From Lentisphaerota bacterium (GTDB taxonomy: Bacteria > Verrucomicrobiota > Lentisphaeria > Oligosphaerales > JABHEG01), in contig JABHEG010000145.1 of NCBI GenBank assembly GCA_018676675.1, forward strand, positions 62,001 through 126,000: DNA of 64,000 nt. Direction: 5' to 3'. Shown piece by piece: positions 25,301 to 35,157 of this stretch. The translations under genes and the position numbers were made by a program. The notes under the pieces are model-generated. The model saw nothing but the letters and a program-made list of their open reading frames with translations, was not told where the DNA came from and ran no database searches. How positions within the stretch are numbered: the first letter of the stretch is position 1; the number at the start of each line of letters is the position of its first letter.

Positions 25301-26584
25301 TCACGGCATTGTCGGAGGCGAGGGAAAATCCAGTGGCTCAACCCGGTCAGCAACGCCCCAGCGGCGGCTGAACGGCCACCAGACCAAGAACGCTCGTCCC
25401 ACCAGATTCGTCCGCGGAACGGTCCCCCAAAAACGGCTGTCCTTGCTGTTCTCGCTATTGTCCCCAAGCATGAAGTACTGCCCTTCAGGCACGACAAAGG
25501 TGTCGGTGTCAGTGACGAGGTGCTGGGCACCGTGGTGATGGGAATAGCCCCGGTAATTGCCCGTAAAGCTGGCCAGGCGACGGAAAGCGGGCGCGTACGA
25601 CTCGTCAACAAGCTCGAACTCGCTCCCGCCCGGTTCCTTCACATACAGGCGATGGTCCGTAATCCTCAGTTCATCGCCCGGCAAACCGACCAGCCGCTTG
25701 ATGTAATAGCGTCCGCCCAGGCTGCCTCCGCCAGAGTCCCGGATGCCATCGGTGAGGAAGACGGTGATATCCCCTCGCTCAGGTTCAGTGAAGTGGAAAC
25801 GGGTCCGGTCCACGAAGAGATGGTCGCCCAACTCGAAGTAACCACGGGCCAACACTTCCCCTTCCGCGAAGAAGATGGGGGGCGGTCTACCACCCCGCGT
25901 GTTGCGGAGCGCCTCAAGCTTCGGGAGCTGTCGCATGATGCTGTCAAAGTCGGCAGGGATGCGGTACTCCACCCCGGCGATCTGAGCAACCGTCACGGGA
26001 AAAAGGGGAATGGACGGTTTGGCTTTGGCAAGGCTCTCCAGGTAACCGGCACGGGTAACGGGCAGATCAACGTAACGGCGCGAGTGGTGGACGTACTCAA
26101 AAAAGCGTTTCGCCACACCCAAAGCGGGAGCGCTCTCCAGCTCCTCATAGTGAATCCCGTAGAGCGTCGGCTGCATGCTCCCGGTAGGAATCTTGAACGG
26201 CTGTAGGAAGAGACCTCGCACCCCGAAAGCGAGGGACAGAGCCACAACAAAAATCTCAAGGTACTCCCTGATCCAGGCATGCTTGCGTGTCGGCAGGGCA
26301 TCCATGTAAGCGCCATCCTGGAAGCGCTGGAGACAGGCCTCAGCGGCCGGCGTATCTCCTGAACTCCTGACTTCCTTCAGCTCGCCCAGAGCCGTCTGAA
26401 TCGCGACCAGGGCCTCGTCCGGCACCACGTCCCGGTCACGCGCCAAGAGGTGCTTAAGGTGGCGTTGGTAGTCTTTCAGCCGGGCCCGTACCCGGAGGGG
26501 ATGCGGGTACAAACGCCGAAGCAACGCGTGCCCGAAGAGGAGGTACAGGATAAACAGATCAAATAGAATAATGGCGATTCGCAT
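25301..26584 (-). CDS. lepB: Signal peptidase I
   Basis: 427 residues from the ATG at 26584. A transmembrane segment is at the N-terminus and another lies near residue 115. The catalytic Ser is in IPTGSMQPTLYG (about S137) and the Lys is in YYIKRLVGLPGDEL (about K297). Box D/E reads FMLGDNSENSKDSRFWG. The 160-residue gap between Ser and Lys is far longer than in the E. coli enzyme, a large-insert form that I associate with PVC bacteria. It removes signal peptides from exported proteins at the inner membrane. The gene follows lepA by 24 bases, the classic lepA-lepB order. Confidence 0.95.
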   Translation of the reverse strand: MRIAIILFDLFILYLLFGHALLRRLYPHPLRVRARLKDYQRHLKHLLARDRDVVPDEALVAIQTALGELKEVRSSGDTPAAEACLQRFQDGAYMDALPTRKHAWIREYLEIFVVALSLAFGVRGLFLQPFKIPTGSMQPTLYGIHYEELESAPALGVAKRFFEYVHHSRRYVDLPVTRAGYLESLAKAKPSIPLFPVTVAQIAGVEYRIPADFDSIMRQLPKLEALRNTRGGRPPPIFFAEGEVLARGYFELGDHLFVDRTRFHFTEPERGDITVFLTDGIRDSGGGSLGGRYYIKRLVGLPGDELRITDHRLYVKEPGGSEFELVDESYAPAFRRLASFTGNYRGYSHHHGAQHLVTDTDTFVVPEGQYFMLGDNSENSKDSRFWGTVPRTNLVGRAFLVWWPFSRRWGVADRVEPLDFPSPPTMP

Positions 26585-26608
26585 CACAAGCTCTTCATCT
26601 GTGGGCGG

Positions 26609-28414
26609 TCAATCGGTGGCCTTCAAGACGGCAACGAACGCTTCCTGCGGGATATTGACCTTGCCGATCTGCTTCATCCGCTTTTTGCCCTCTTTCTGCT
26701 TCTCTAGCAGCTTGCGCTTGCGGGTGATATCCCCGCCATAGCACTTGGCCGTCACGTTCTTACGGAGGGCTCGCACGTTCTCTCGAGCAACGATCTGCCC
26801 CCCGACTGCCCCCTGAATGGCGATCTTGAACATCTGCGGAGGAATCACATCCTTCAGCCGCTGGGCCAGCAACTTCGCTCGCGGGGCCGCCAGGTCACGA
26901 TGCACAATCGATGCAAAGGCGTCAACCGGCTCAGCATTGACGAGCATCTCCAGTTTGACCAGCACGCCCTGTCTGTAGCCACAGGGCTCATAGTCCATAC
27001 TGCCATAGCCACGGGTCACTGTTTTCAGCTTATCGTAGAAATCGAGAACGATCTCATGTAGCGGCAGGTCGGCGGTCATCATCACATGCTGCTGGTCCAC
27101 GTTCTCAGTTGTTTTGCACTCACCACGCTTGACCATGATCAAGTTCATGATACTGCCGATGTACTCAGTGGGAGAGATGATCTGGGCCCGGATGAAGGGC
27201 TCCTCGATCCGATCGATTTCCGCCGGATCAGGCAAGTGCATGGGATTGTCCAGAGCGATCATCTTGCCACTCCTCATGTAGACATGGTAGATGACACTGG
27301 GGTAGGTCAGAATGATGTCCATGCCGTACTCGCGCTGCAAGCGTTCCTGGACAATCTCCATGTGGAGCAAGCCAAGGAACCCGCAACGGAACCCCGCCCC
27401 AAGAGCAATGCAGCTCTCCGGCTGAGCCACGAAGGCCGCATCGTTCAGACGCAATTTGGCAATGCTCAGCTTGAGTCCCTCATAGTCGCGGGTGTCGATC
27501 GGGTAGATCCCGCTGAACACCATCGGTTGCACGTCCTGGAATCCTGGCAAAGCCTCCCGACAGGGCTTCAACGTTCCGGTGATCGTGTCACCGATCCGGA
27601 TTTCCGAAGGGTCTTTGATCGCTGTGATGACATACCCGACCTCTCCAGACCGCAGGCAGTCGACCTCAGACATCTCAGGGGTGAAAACGCCGACTTCTTT
27701 GATCTCGGAGGATTCCTCCGTGCTGAACAACCTGATGCTGTCCCCTCGTCCCATGGAACCACTGACCACGCGAATGTAGGTAACGACGCCGCGATAGACG
27801 TCGTAGACCGAGTCAAAGACCAACGCACGGAGTTCGTCCATCCCGGGATCGGCAGGAGCCGGAAGGCGCTCAACGACCGCATGGAGGACCTCTTTGATCC
27901 CGATGTCCTCCTTGGCGCTGACCGCGAACATCTCCTCGCTCGGAATCGCGAGAATGTCCTCCAGCTGCGTTTTACAGAGGTCCAGGTTCGCAGCCGGAAG
28001 GTCAATCTTGTTGATCACCGGGACTAAGGCCAGGTTCTGTCGCATCGCCAGGTTGACGTTCGCGACCGTCTGAGCCTGAACGCCCTGAGAAGCGTCGATG
28101 ACAAGGATAGCTCCCTCACAGGCAGCTAGGCTCCGGCTGACCTCATAGGAGAAGTCGACATGGCCTGGCGTATCGATGAGGTTCAGTTGGTACTCACGAC
28201 CATCGGGCATCTGGTGACGCATCCGAACGGGGTGCGATTTGATCGTGATCCCACGTTCCCGCTCCAGATCCATCGCGTCCAGCATCTGGTCCTGGAAGCG
28301 CCGCGCATCGATGCTGCCGGTGTGCATCAGAAAGCGATCAGCGAGGGTCGACTTACCGTGGTCAATGTGGGCGATGATGGCAAAATTGCGGATGTGGTCA
28401 AGCGTGTCGGACAT
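26609..28414 (-). CDS. lepA: Translation elongation factor 4
   Basis: 601 residues, the normal length. GTPase motifs are complete: G1 AHIDHGKSTL, the G3 switch DTPGHVDFSYEVSRS, and G4 NKIDLP. The LepA-specific C-terminal end ISCYGGDITRKRK-like segment (KCYGGDITRKRKLLEKQKEG) is present, as is the basic tail KRMKQIGKVNIPQEAF. The protein back-translocates stalled ribosomes on the 30S/50S interface. It starts 17 bases after the permease gene ends, in a long minus-strand run. Confidence 0.98.
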   Translation of the reverse strand: MSDTLDHIRNFAIIAHIDHGKSTLADRFLMHTGSIDARRFQDQMLDAMDLERERGITIKSHPVRMRHQMPDGREYQLNLIDTPGHVDFSYEVSRSLAACEGAILVIDASQGVQAQTVANVNLAMRQNLALVPVINKIDLPAANLDLCKTQLEDILAIPSEEMFAVSAKEDIGIKEVLHAVVERLPAPADPGMDELRALVFDSVYDVYRGVVTYIRVVSGSMGRGDSIRLFSTEESSEIKEVGVFTPEMSEVDCLRSGEVGYVITAIKDPSEIRIGDTITGTLKPCREALPGFQDVQPMVFSGIYPIDTRDYEGLKLSIAKLRLNDAAFVAQPESCIALGAGFRCGFLGLLHMEIVQERLQREYGMDIILTYPSVIYHVYMRSGKMIALDNPMHLPDPAEIDRIEEPFIRAQIISPTEYIGSIMNLIMVKRGECKTTENVDQQHVMMTADLPLHEIVLDFYDKLKTVTRGYGSMDYEPCGYRQGVLVKLEMLVNAEPVDAFASIVHRDLAAPRAKLLAQRLKDVIPPQMFKIAIQGAVGGQIVARENVRALRKNVTAKCYGGDITRKRKLLEKQKEGKKRMKQIGKVNIPQEAFVAVLKATD

Positions 28415-28430
28415 GTGTTCCTGTCGTGAG

Positions 28431-29534
28431 TCAGCGCCGTGCCATGGCGGACAGGGCCCATAGCCCCCCCGCCTGGTAAATGATGTTGGGCAGCCAGACG
28501 AGGACCTCCGGATGGAGGCCGGATTGGTGCTTCAAACCATCGGCAAGCATGAGAAAAGTGTAGAAACCAACTGCCAGCACCAGGCACAGCAGTAAGCCAA
28601 CTGAGGCCTCCGACCGCTTGGCCCGTATGCCGAACGGAATCCCCAGCAGCAGGAAAGCAAAAGGCGAAAGGGCCATCGACATGCGGGAGTGCAGCTCCAC
28701 GTAATGAGACGTGGTATCCATCCCCCGCGCTCTGTCGATATAGATCCGCCCGAAAATCATCTTCATATCCATATACTTCACCCGACGGGACAGCCCTTTC
28801 CGATCCAGTTCGCCCCCGTAGTCCAGAGGAAACACGATTCGCTCGGAGGCAATGCGAGGAGCCGTCTTGCTGCCCCCGTCGTCGCCCCCCATATCGAACG
28901 TCGTGAAGCAGGCGTGGTCCAGATCGAGCTCGATCACCCGCTTCGCCTCGTCCACGGTCACCCGACCTCGCCGTGCGGTGATGTCCGTAGCCACCATACC
29001 ATCGTCGTCGAGCTGGTAGATGTGGATGTCCTCCAGGTCGTTGCCTTCCCGTTTCCCCACGCGGATGACGTAGCCGGGGATCTCAACGAAACGGCCGGGC
29101 TCAATGACAACCATGGGGTTCCGAGCCCCTTCACTCTTGCGTAGCAGGTAGGCCCGGTAACGCAATGACGGTCCCAGTGACGTGTGCAACCAGAAACACA
29201 GGGCACTGAGGGCGATGCTCAACAACAGACCGGGAGAGATGATCTGCCAGAGGCTAACCCCACTGGCGCGCATCGCCATTATCTCGTTGTCAGCCGAGAA
29301 GCGACTGAACACGAGTACGGCAGCCACCAGCAGAGACATAGGGATGGTGAACGTGAGAGCATTCGGCATCTCGTACAGAAGAAAACGGCCCAACACCCCG
29401 AGGGAGACGCCCCGGGCCAGAAGCTCGAACCCCTTGATCAGATGCGCGGAAACCATGACGAACGTCAACACAGCAACGGCAATGCATGTGGTCAGTAGCA
29501 GGTGCCGGCCGATGTAAACGTTGAGCGTCTTCAT
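28431..29534 (-). CDS. LptF/LptG-family lipopolysaccharide export permease
   Basis: About 367 residues from the ATG at 29534 (MKTLNVYIGRHLL), 5 bases after the bamA stop. Six transmembrane segments are arranged as in YjgP/YjgQ proteins: three near the N-terminus (first near residues 15-35, then LLYEMPNALTFTIPM and so on), a large periplasmic domain, and three near the C-terminus (PFAFLLLGIPFGIRAKR and the following spans). LptF/LptG, with LptB, extract LPS from the inner membrane. Only one such gene is in the window, so its F or G identity is left open. Placing it beside bamA fits an envelope-assembly set. Confidence 0.85.
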   Translation of the reverse strand: MKTLNVYIGRHLLLTTCIAVAVLTFVMVSAHLIKGFELLARGVSLGVLGRFLLYEMPNALTFTIPMSLLVAAVLVFSRFSADNEIMAMRASGVSLWQIISPGLLLSIALSALCFWLHTSLGPSLRYRAYLLRKSEGARNPMVVIEPGRFVEIPGYVIRVGKREGNDLEDIHIYQLDDDGMVATDITARRGRVTVDEAKRVIELDLDHACFTTFDMGGDDGGSKTAPRIASERIVFPLDYGGELDRKGLSRRVKYMDMKMIFGRIYIDRARGMDTTSHYVELHSRMSMALSPFAFLLLGIPFGIRAKRSEASVGLLLCLVLAVGFYTFLMLADGLKHQSGLHPEVLVWLPNIIYQAGGLWALSAMARR

Positions 29535-29538
29535 TACG

Positions 29539-31851
29539 CTAGAACGTCGTCCCCAGATTGAAGTGCAGCCGTCCTCCTGAATCGAGGTCCTCCTGCTTGG
29601 TGACAACCCGCCAACCGTAGTCCAGGCGAATCGGCCCAATCGGGAGATTCAGCAGTATGCCAACCCCAACGCCGACGTTGACGTCAGCCGGGTCCAGATC
29701 CCCGATCTCCGGCCAGACATTTCCAAAATCACAGAAGACGCTCCCGATAATGTGCTGGAACAACGGTCGGCTGAGCTCAACTGATCCCAGGAAGCGAGAG
29801 AGACCGCCAATCGGGTTTTCGTAAACGTCCAGTGGGCTGATTGAACGACGCTTGAACCCCCTGACAGAATAGGCGCCCCCTGAGAAGTACCGATCGAACA
29901 CGGGGATGTCCTCCCCGTCTTCGGAAATCCCCTCGGCAAGAGAAAACTCGCTGGAAAGGCGCAGTGTCGATTTCTTGAAAACCGGGAAGTACTTCCGCCC
30001 TTCGAGGTCTACACGCACGACATCCGCATAGCTGCCCAACGCTTCAGTGGTGAGTTCAGTAGTCAGCCCCAGGCGCGATCCCCGGCTTGGGTTGACGATC
30101 CGGTTGCGCGTATCACGGGTAAGCCGCAGGACGAGGCGATTGGCCGTGTATGAGCCTTCCTCCACGACAAAGGTCGTTCCCCCCAAGAAGCCATAGCCGG
30201 CGTCGACATCATCGATCTTGATGCGCTCAGCGCGAAACCCGATCGCTTGCCGCCAGAACGTGCGCCACCGTTTGGTCAGCATCGCACCGCCACCGGTCGT
30301 CAGTTGATCATATTCGTCCTCATACCGGCTGCGATTGTAGAGATCCATGTCCAGCCGAAGAGGACGATCAAGCCACCAAGGCTCGGTGAACGACAAGGTA
30401 AAATCAGTCCGTTCAGTTCCCAACTGGGCCCGCAGACGCAGACGTTGGCCTCCCCCTCTGAAGGTCGGCCAGTTGCGCCAGTCGAAGTTGCTCTGGGCGA
30501 CCTCAACGAACCCAAGAGCAGAGTCTTCACTAGAGATACCTGCGCCGAGCATCAGCTGCCCAGTGCGCTTCTCCTCAACCTTGATCTGCAGATCCTTCTC
30601 GTCCTCTCGAGGAGTCGAAACGGGGGTCATATCGACCGTCTCGAAGTACCCCAGATTTTCAAGGCGTCGTTGACTCGTCCGAACCTTCCCTGCATCACCG
30701 AGGTCACCGGGATGGATCGCCAACTCACGGCGAATCACCTCATCCTGGGTTACCTGATTGCCCACGATGTGCACATCACGGATCCGACTGGGCTTCCCCT
30801 CACGAATGGTGTAGACCACAGCAACACGGTGGCCTGCGCTGTCCGTTGCGTGTACCGGGTAACAGGCGAGATCCAGATAGCCGAGCTTCTCGTACTTCCG
30901 CCTCAGACGCTCCACGTCGGACCGCTCCGTGGCCGAATCAAACGTCTCGCCTTTGCTGAGTTTGACGAGCCCCACAAGTTCATCGTCGCCGAAACGCTCA
31001 TTGCCTGCAATCCGAACGTCGCTGACAACGTAGCTCGGCCCCTCATTGATGCTGTACGTCAGCGATACCCATTTCCGCGATGACGTGTATTGCCGCGTCA
31101 CATCCACCTGAAAATCGAGGAATCCCTTCCCTCCATACAGCTCCTGCAACGCATCCCGGTCGGACTCAAGCTTGGCTTCATCAAAGTACCCTCCGAACCG
31201 AAACACGTACTGCCACCAGGAGCGCCGCGTCGCAACCGTCTTGCGCAACGTCTTCGCTTTGAACGCCGAATTCCCTTTGAATAACACGCGCTTGACCTTC
31301 GCCCGTTCCTCCTCGGTGATGCGGAATACCAAGTTGACGTCGTTGGTGTTTGGGATTTCCTGAATGATCGTCTCGATCTCAGCCTGGTAGTAACCGGAAC
31401 CACGATAGCGTTTCCTGACCGCATTGGTGTCCGCCGACACCACCGAGGCGTTCAAGGGAACATCGACCTGATGCTCGAGAAGAGCGCGCAACCGGCGTGT
31501 CTTCACCTTAGTGTTCCCCTCAAATAGGATGCGGCGAACCGTTGGGCGCGGCACAACGGTAACGGCGATCGCCACCTTGTCCCCGGGCATCTCAGTCACC
31601 TCAGTCCGGACATCATCGAAGCTGCCGGTCTTGATCAACCGCTTGATGTCTTCGGACAAAACAGCGGGCTGGAACACCTGCCCGGGACGACTCGCCATGT
31701 TCCCCAGGACAAGCGCTTCCGGGGCCGCCCCTGCGACCCCCGACTTCACCGTGATCTTATCAATCACAGCAGCGCGCGCCCCCAAAAGGCCCGTCCCTAC
31801 CAAAACCAACAGCAACAGCCAAGAGATACCGGAACGCTTCGCTTTCGTCAT
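29539..31851 (-). CDS. bamA: Outer membrane protein assembly factor BamA
   Basis: 770 residues with a signal peptide (SWLLLLVLVGTGLLGARA). Residues about 30-420 hold POTRA repeats with typical turns (RRILFEGNTKVKTRRL, VKRVLFKGNSAFKAKTL, VVSDVRIAGNERFGDDEL, RIRDVHIVGNQVTQDEV). The remaining 350 residues are the beta-barrel, with the conserved GAYSVRGF-type loop SGGAYSVRGFKRRSIS (VRGF) and a C-terminal beta strand ending in LGTTF, a Phe-terminal beta-signal. It folds outer-membrane beta-barrels and proves a diderm envelope. Confidence 0.95.
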   Translation of the reverse strand: MTKAKRSGISWLLLLVLVGTGLLGARAAVIDKITVKSGVAGAAPEALVLGNMASRPGQVFQPAVLSEDIKRLIKTGSFDDVRTEVTEMPGDKVAIAVTVVPRPTVRRILFEGNTKVKTRRLRALLEHQVDVPLNASVVSADTNAVRKRYRGSGYYQAEIETIIQEIPNTNDVNLVFRITEEERAKVKRVLFKGNSAFKAKTLRKTVATRRSWWQYVFRFGGYFDEAKLESDRDALQELYGGKGFLDFQVDVTRQYTSSRKWVSLTYSINEGPSYVVSDVRIAGNERFGDDELVGLVKLSKGETFDSATERSDVERLRRKYEKLGYLDLACYPVHATDSAGHRVAVVYTIREGKPSRIRDVHIVGNQVTQDEVIRRELAIHPGDLGDAGKVRTSQRRLENLGYFETVDMTPVSTPREDEKDLQIKVEEKRTGQLMLGAGISSEDSALGFVEVAQSNFDWRNWPTFRGGGQRLRLRAQLGTERTDFTLSFTEPWWLDRPLRLDMDLYNRSRYEDEYDQLTTGGGAMLTKRWRTFWRQAIGFRAERIKIDDVDAGYGFLGGTTFVVEEGSYTANRLVLRLTRDTRNRIVNPSRGSRLGLTTELTTEALGSYADVVRVDLEGRKYFPVFKKSTLRLSSEFSLAEGISEDGEDIPVFDRYFSGGAYSVRGFKRRSISPLDVYENPIGGLSRFLGSVELSRPLFQHIIGSVFCDFGNVWPEIGDLDPADVNVGVGVGILLNLPIGPIRLDYGWRVVTKQEDLDSGGRLHFNLGTTF

Positions 31852-31937
31852 CGCCTGCTCCCTCTGATCATCGTGCTCGTGTCTGTCACATCAAAGGCGC
31901 CTCTTGCGCGCCACATCCTCTACCACTCGGTGCCACA

Positions 31938-33362
31938 TCAGATATCCGCTATATCACGAACGTCCTCGTCCGTGTACCGGGAACGACTCTCAAAACGCGT
32001 GTAGGTGGGCAGGAACGTCAACGGCACGATCCCGGTTGGGCCGTTCCGGTGCTTTGCGATGATCAGTTCGGCATCCATGCCTTCCTGAATCACGTTCGCC
32101 TCACCCTCCATCTGGGCCTCGCGCTCACGGTGCAGCAGGGCGACGACGTCGGCATCCTGCTCGATCGCCCCGGACTCACGCAAGTGCGACAACTTCGGCC
32201 GCTGGCCGGCTTGCTCAGCCTGTCGGTTTAGCTGAGCCAACACGACAATTGGCACTTCCAGTTCCTTTGACAGCGCTTTGATCCCACCGGAAATCCGCGA
32301 GACCTCATTTTCCCGCGTTGCATTCTTGCCGACGTTGGCCCGAAGCAACTGCAGATAGTCGATAAAGATAATGCCAATATCCCAGTCGCGCTTCATGCGC
32401 CGCGCACGGGACCGCATTTCCATGATATCCAGCCCCCCCGTGTCATCGATGTAAATCTGAGACTCACGGAGCATCTGCCCCGCCTCAGTGATCTGCTGCC
32501 ACTTAGCCTGCGACACAGCGCCGTCGCGAATGTCGCCCAAACCAACCCGTGCATGGCTGCAGAGCAAACGCAGGACGAGCAGTTCGGCACTCATCTCGAG
32601 GCTGAAGAAGCCGACGGGAACGGGATTCTCACGAACTGCCATGTTGAGCGCGAAATTGAGGGCCATCGCCGTCTTCCCAATAGAAGGACGTGCGGCCAGC
32701 ACAGTCATTTCACCGGGCCTCAACCCGGTAATCATGTTGTCCAAATCCTCATACCCGGTCTGGATCCCCATCACCTCAAGATCCCCGGAATGCAGCTTAT
32801 CAAGATGATCAATGGCGGGGAGCATCAGGTCTGCAACGGCCTTTGCGCCACTGCCTTCCGAGAGCCCGGTAACCGACAGGATCTCGGCCTCGATCGCGTC
32901 CAGAAGCTCATCAAGGTCGTCCTGGGGGTCGAAGCACCGGTTGAGAATATCCGCGCTGGTTCTGATCAGGCGCCGCAATACGGCGTTCTTGTGGACGATG
33001 TCAGCGTATCGCTCGATATTCGCTGCAGTGGGAACGCTGACAAGCAATTGGCTCAGGTAAGCTCGTCCCCCACACTCATCAAGCTTCCCCCGCCGGTCCA
33101 GTGCCTCAGTCAGGGTAATCAGATCGATGCCGGTCCGGGGAGAGTCATTCGCCAGGTCCACCAGCGCACCAAAGACTTCCTGGTGGGCCGGGTTGTGGAA
33201 GGCGTCGTCGAAGTTCAGCTTCGAGGCGGCAGGATCAATGGCGTTCGCGGGATCCAGGAGCATCGCCCCAAGAACCGCGATTTCAGCTTCGCTGTTATGC
33301 GGAAGCGGACGGTCTCCCGCACCAAGCGGAAACGCGGGATTCGGCAATTCGGAGTCAGGCAT
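31938..33362 (-). CDS. dnaB: Replicative DNA helicase DnaB
   Basis: 474 residues, normal for DnaB. The N-terminal domain starts at LPHNSEAEIAVLGAML. The RecA-like domain has Walker A AARPSIGKTAMALNFA, Walker B IIFIDYLQLL, the H3/H4 region LSKELEVPIVVLAQLNRQAE, and REPRESENTATIVE DnaB motif SHLRESGAIEQDADVV. It unwinds DNA ahead of the fork in complex with primase. It lies about 310 bases downstream of rplI, and the hairpin after rplI separates it from the ribosomal operon, so it may have its own promoter. No intein is present. Confidence 0.97.
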   Translation of the reverse strand: MPDSELPNPAFPLGAGDRPLPHNSEAEIAVLGAMLLDPANAIDPAASKLNFDDAFHNPAHQEVFGALVDLANDSPRTGIDLITLTEALDRRGKLDECGGRAYLSQLLVSVPTAANIERYADIVHKNAVLRRLIRTSADILNRCFDPQDDLDELLDAIEAEILSVTGLSEGSGAKAVADLMLPAIDHLDKLHSGDLEVMGIQTGYEDLDNMITGLRPGEMTVLAARPSIGKTAMALNFALNMAVRENPVPVGFFSLEMSAELLVLRLLCSHARVGLGDIRDGAVSQAKWQQITEAGQMLRESQIYIDDTGGLDIMEMRSRARRMKRDWDIGIIFIDYLQLLRANVGKNATRENEVSRISGGIKALSKELEVPIVVLAQLNRQAEQAGQRPKLSHLRESGAIEQDADVVALLHREREAQMEGEANVIQEGMDAELIIAKHRNGPTGIVPLTFLPTYTRFESRSRYTDEDVRDIADI

Positions 33363-33601
33363 ATTCAGTACTCAATCTGTGCTCCCGACTCTTCGGCGAA
33401 CGGTGACGGCCATGCCGTTACCGCAAACAGACGGCAGTAACCCCAACGGCACACGGGGAGAGCGCGCTATCTGGACAAGCTCCGAAGCCGCAACACAGCC
33501 CCGGGGCCTCCCGGACGTCCCTCCCCCCGTCCCTTGACGGCGGATGGAGGGCATATCGGATGAGCCATCCGAAACGGACGGCAGGACAAACAAAGACGCA
33601 A

Positions 33602-33639
33602 GCCCAATGACAGAATGGCAGCACCATCCATCATTGGGC
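33602..33639 (-). terminator. Intrinsic terminator after rplI
   Basis: A 9-bp perfect outer stem (GCCCAATGA / TCATTGGGC) encloses an inner ATGG / CCAT pairing. On the minus strand it is followed by TTGCGTCTTTGTTTG, a U-rich tract. It lies about 33 bases after the rplI stop. The remaining gap up to dnaB (33363-33601) holds no gene I can support. Confidence 0.8.
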
Positions 33640-33671
33640 CGTCTGCAGATTCAACTTCCGGGAAGGGCAGC

Positions 33672-34121
33672 CTACTTCCGCACCACCCAGACCTTGAGCG
33701 CAGCCTGCACCTCAGTGTGCAAGTGGATGTCTACAGTGTAAACCCCCAACTCGCGAATGGGTTCCTCGAGGAGGACCTCTTCTCGGTCCAGCTGGATGCC
33801 TTCAGCTGCAAGAGCCTCAACCACCTGCACCGGACCAACCGAACCATACAGTTTGTCATTCTCGGCGGCCTCAACCGGGACAGTGATCGAGAGACGCCCG
33901 ATCTTCTCTGCCACGGCCTGAGCAACCGTTATCCGCTCCTCATGCTCCTGCTGAAGCTGAATCTTCCGCGCCTCAAGGCGGCGCAGGTTGGCTGGCGTCA
34001 CCACGCAAGCCTTGTGCTTCGGAAGCAGGTAGTTCCGCGCGTGCCCTTCAGCCACTCGGACCTGGTCGCCAAGGTTACCCAGCCCGTCAACATCCTCAAG
34101 TAGAATCAGTTCTACTGCCAT
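33672..34121 (-). CDS. rplI: 50S ribosomal protein L9
   Basis: 149 residues. The N-terminal domain has the family signature: MAVELILLEDVDGLGNLGDQ, VRVAEGHARNYLLPKHKA. A long connecting helix (LRRLEARKIQLQQEHEERI) leads to the C-terminal domain that ends in the IRELGVYTVDIHLH strand. It binds 23S rRNA near the L1 stalk. It follows rpsR by 32 bases in the standard rpsF-ssb-rpsR-rplI order. Confidence 0.97.
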   Translation of the reverse strand: MAVELILLEDVDGLGNLGDQVRVAEGHARNYLLPKHKACVVTPANLRRLEARKIQLQQEHEERITVAQAVAEKIGRLSITVPVEAAENDKLYGSVGPVQVVEALAAEGIQLDREEVLLEEPIRELGVYTVDIHLHTEVQAALKVWVVRK

Positions 34122-34153
34122 TTCAGAAAACTCCCAGCTCTACCGGTGGATCG

Positions 34154-34390
34154 CTAGAGGACCAGTGACAGATTGCGGGCACGCTTGATGCGGGCCGACA
34201 GCATCTTCTGATGCTTTGCACAGTTCCCCGTGATCCGGCGAGGAAGAATCTTGCCCTTCTCCGTCTGGTAACGACGCAGAAGCTCAACGTCTTTGAAATC
34301 GATCGCGACAACGCGATTCTCGCAAAGCCGACAAACCTTCTTGCGGACAACTTTGCGTTTTCGTTTGCGCGTGGGGGCTGGTCGTGGCAT
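34154..34390 (-). CDS. rpsR: 30S ribosomal protein S18
   Basis: 78 residues. After a basic N-terminus (MPRPAPTRKRKRKVVRKK) comes a CRLCENRVVAIDFKDVELL segment and then RFRKILPRRITGN-like KGKILPRRITGNCAKHQK, the S18 signature. It binds with S6 on the 30S platform. Three cysteines in the first half (VCRLCE and the later CAKH) suggest the zinc-binding C+ form. It lies between ssb and rplI. Confidence 0.97.
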   Translation of the reverse strand: MPRPAPTRKRKRKVVRKKVCRLCENRVVAIDFKDVELLRRYQTEKGKILPRRITGNCAKHQKMLSARIKRARNLSLVL

Positions 34391-34490
34391 GGATATCTCC
34401 TGATCACACCTATGTTGTTCTGACAGAAAACGGTCAACCCTATAGGGTTGGAGGGCATCCGCTCAGCGACTCCGCCGAGCGACTGCCGTC

Positions 34491-35117
34491 TCAGAAAGGA
34501 ATGTCATCATCGGTCCCGTTGACCTCCTCGAACGGAGGCATTGGGGCCGTATTGGGATTCTGTTGCGGTTGCGGAGGGCCACCGACAGGCGGGGCCTGTC
34601 CCTGTCCGGCAAAGGACTCTCCTCCGGTAGGAGCATGGCTCTGGGCGCCCTGCGGCGCAGGCCCGGGTTGCTGCTGTGGGCGTGCCCCATAGGGAGCACC
34701 AGCGGGAGGCGTTGGAGCCGGCTGCCCACCGGCGTGCCCCTGTTGCGGCCCGGTGTTCGCCGTGTCGACCCCGAATTCACCCCGAGGTGCTCCGACAAAC
34801 TGGACCCGTTCGGCGGACACCCGCAGGCGGCTCCGCTTCTGGCCAGTTTCCCGGTCGTCCCACTGGTCAAGGCGGAGTCGGCCTTCGATCAAGGCCGGCG
34901 ATCCTTTCCGCAAGTAGTTGTTGCAGCTTTCGGCCTGCTTCCCCCATGTCTCGATGTCCACAAAGCAAACTTCCTCCCGGTCCTCCCCGCGCGCCGTTGT
35001 GTAGCGTCGGTTCATCGCCAGCCCAAAGGCGCACACTGCCGAGCCACCGGTCGTGTAGCGCAACTCCGGATCCCGCGTCAGATTTCCGAGAAGAAAAACC
35101 TTGTTCAATGATGCCAT
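34491..35117 (-). CDS. ssb: Single-stranded DNA-binding protein
   Basis: 208 residues. The OB fold spans about residues 1-110 (MASLNKVFLLGNLTRDPELR, FVDIETWGKQAE, YLRKGSPALIEGRLRLDQW). The linker is rich in Gly, Pro and Gln, and the acidic C-terminal tip is DDDIPF, which docks partner proteins. It coats single-stranded DNA in replication and repair. It sits between rpsF and rpsR, as in many bacteria. Confidence 0.97.
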   Translation of the reverse strand: MASLNKVFLLGNLTRDPELRYTTGGSAVCAFGLAMNRRYTTARGEDREEVCFVDIETWGKQAESCNNYLRKGSPALIEGRLRLDQWDDRETGQKRSRLRVSAERVQFVGAPRGEFGVDTANTGPQQGHAGGQPAPTPPAGAPYGARPQQQPGPAPQGAQSHAPTGGESFAGQGQAPPVGGPPQPQQNPNTAPMPPFEEVNGTDDDIPF

Positions 35118-35157
35118 CGATTCACGCCTCCAAACGCCCCGGTCTCAACCGCGCCAA

